Shown one piece after another: positions 11,701-11,804 of a stretch of DNA of 11,804 nucleotides (position 1 is its first letter; each line of letters begins with the position of its first letter). The DNA lies in the NCBI GenBank assembly GCA_035701115.1, contig DASSOA010000050.1, positions 1-11,804 on the forward strand, given 5' to 3'. The notes beneath the pieces were generated by a model, which made no database searches, was not told the DNA's origin, and saw only the letters and a list, made by a program, of their open reading frames with translations. The stretch comes from DASSKW01 sp035701115 (GTDB taxonomy: Bacteria; Pseudomonadota; Gammaproteobacteria; Natronospirales; REEB76). Position numbers and translations under genes: made by a program.

Positions 11701-11804
11701 TTACTCGCCGACTAAATCCCGCAGCCGGTTGATCTCCAACAGCTCCACGTCACGCTGTCGCGCCAAAATCAATCTGTCTCTCTGGAACCGCGACATTAGC
11801 CGGC
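11701..11804 (-). CDS. C-terminal end of a Crp/Fnr-family transcriptional regulator (rest outside window)
   Basis: The last 33 codons and a TAA stop of a gene that enters from the right edge. The translation starts RLMSRFQRDRLI, continues ARQRDVELLEINRLRDL and ends VGE. This matches the end of the FNR winged-helix domain: in FNR/ANR proteins the recognition helix (E-T-x-S-R) runs straight into LLGRFQ or similar, then a G/D-L-(I/L) turn, a beta-strand pair around a charged K/R-x-I segment, and a final LxxL(A/V)G helix. The visible first Arg would be the Arg of that E-T-x-S-R motif. The iron-sulfur cysteines and the recognition glutamate lie outside the window, so FNR/ANR, DNR and other subclasses cannot be separated. 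Six FNR-type boxes next to it make a local oxygen-responsive regulator a natural reading. Confidence 0.7.
   Translation of the reverse strand, partial: RLMSRFQRDRLILARQRDVELLEINRLRDLVGE

Noticed and set aside
1..11804. CRISPR array, tRNA or rRNA gene, insertion sequence, integrase or phage gene
   Set aside because: No regularly spaced repeats, no tRNA-like or rRNA-like segment and no transposase or integrase motif were seen on either strand.

Overview
The window reads as a GC-rich betaproteobacterial stress island, most likely from the Burkholderiales. That placement is inferred from protein style and gene content only. Thirteen genes are supported, two of them cut by the window edges. Five encode universal stress proteins (UspA family, six Usp domains in total). 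The others are a GroEL paralogue, two CBS-pair proteins (one fused to DUF2267), a GNAT acyltransferase, a DUF2934 protein, a phosphoketolase, and a three-gene set of cytochrome c, L,D-transpeptidase and MepK-like endopeptidase. The end of a Crp/Fnr-type regulator lies at the right edge.

The unifying signal is regulatory. Six TTGAT-N4-ATCAA sites (FNR/ANR boxes; four perfect, two with one or two changes) occur, and each lies upstream of a gene or gene group. In every case a -10-like hexamer begins 22 or 23 nt beyond the box on the gene side, which is the geometry of a class II FNR-activated promoter. Read towards its gene, the same 14-mer (TTGATCCAGATCAA) recurs at three of them.

Layout, left to right: (1) 1-958, minus strand: box, usp, groEL paralogue (cut at the edge). 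(2) 1060-2685, plus strand: box, mRNA leader hairpin, CBS protein, CBS-DUF2267 protein. (3) 2753-3736, minus strand: DUF2934 gene then GNAT gene, with no FNR box found. (4) 4102-5016, plus strand: box, tandem-domain usp. (5) 5049-8820, minus strand: box, usp, usp, phosphoketolase. (6) 8994-10928, minus strand: box, cytochrome c, L,D-transpeptidase, MepK-like peptidase. (7) 10987-11552, plus strand: box, usp. (8) 11701-11804, minus strand: C-terminus of a Crp/Fnr regulator.

Taken together this looks like an oxygen-limitation persistence locus. It resembles in content the low-oxygen-activated (lxa) locus described in Burkholderia cenocepacia, which is also rich in Usp and metabolic genes. Phosphoketolase would supply acetyl-phosphate, hence ATP, without respiration. 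Usp, CBS and GroEL proteins would sense or protect. The cytochrome and cell-wall genes would adapt the envelope. The functional integration is inference; the boxes and gene families are visible in the sequence.
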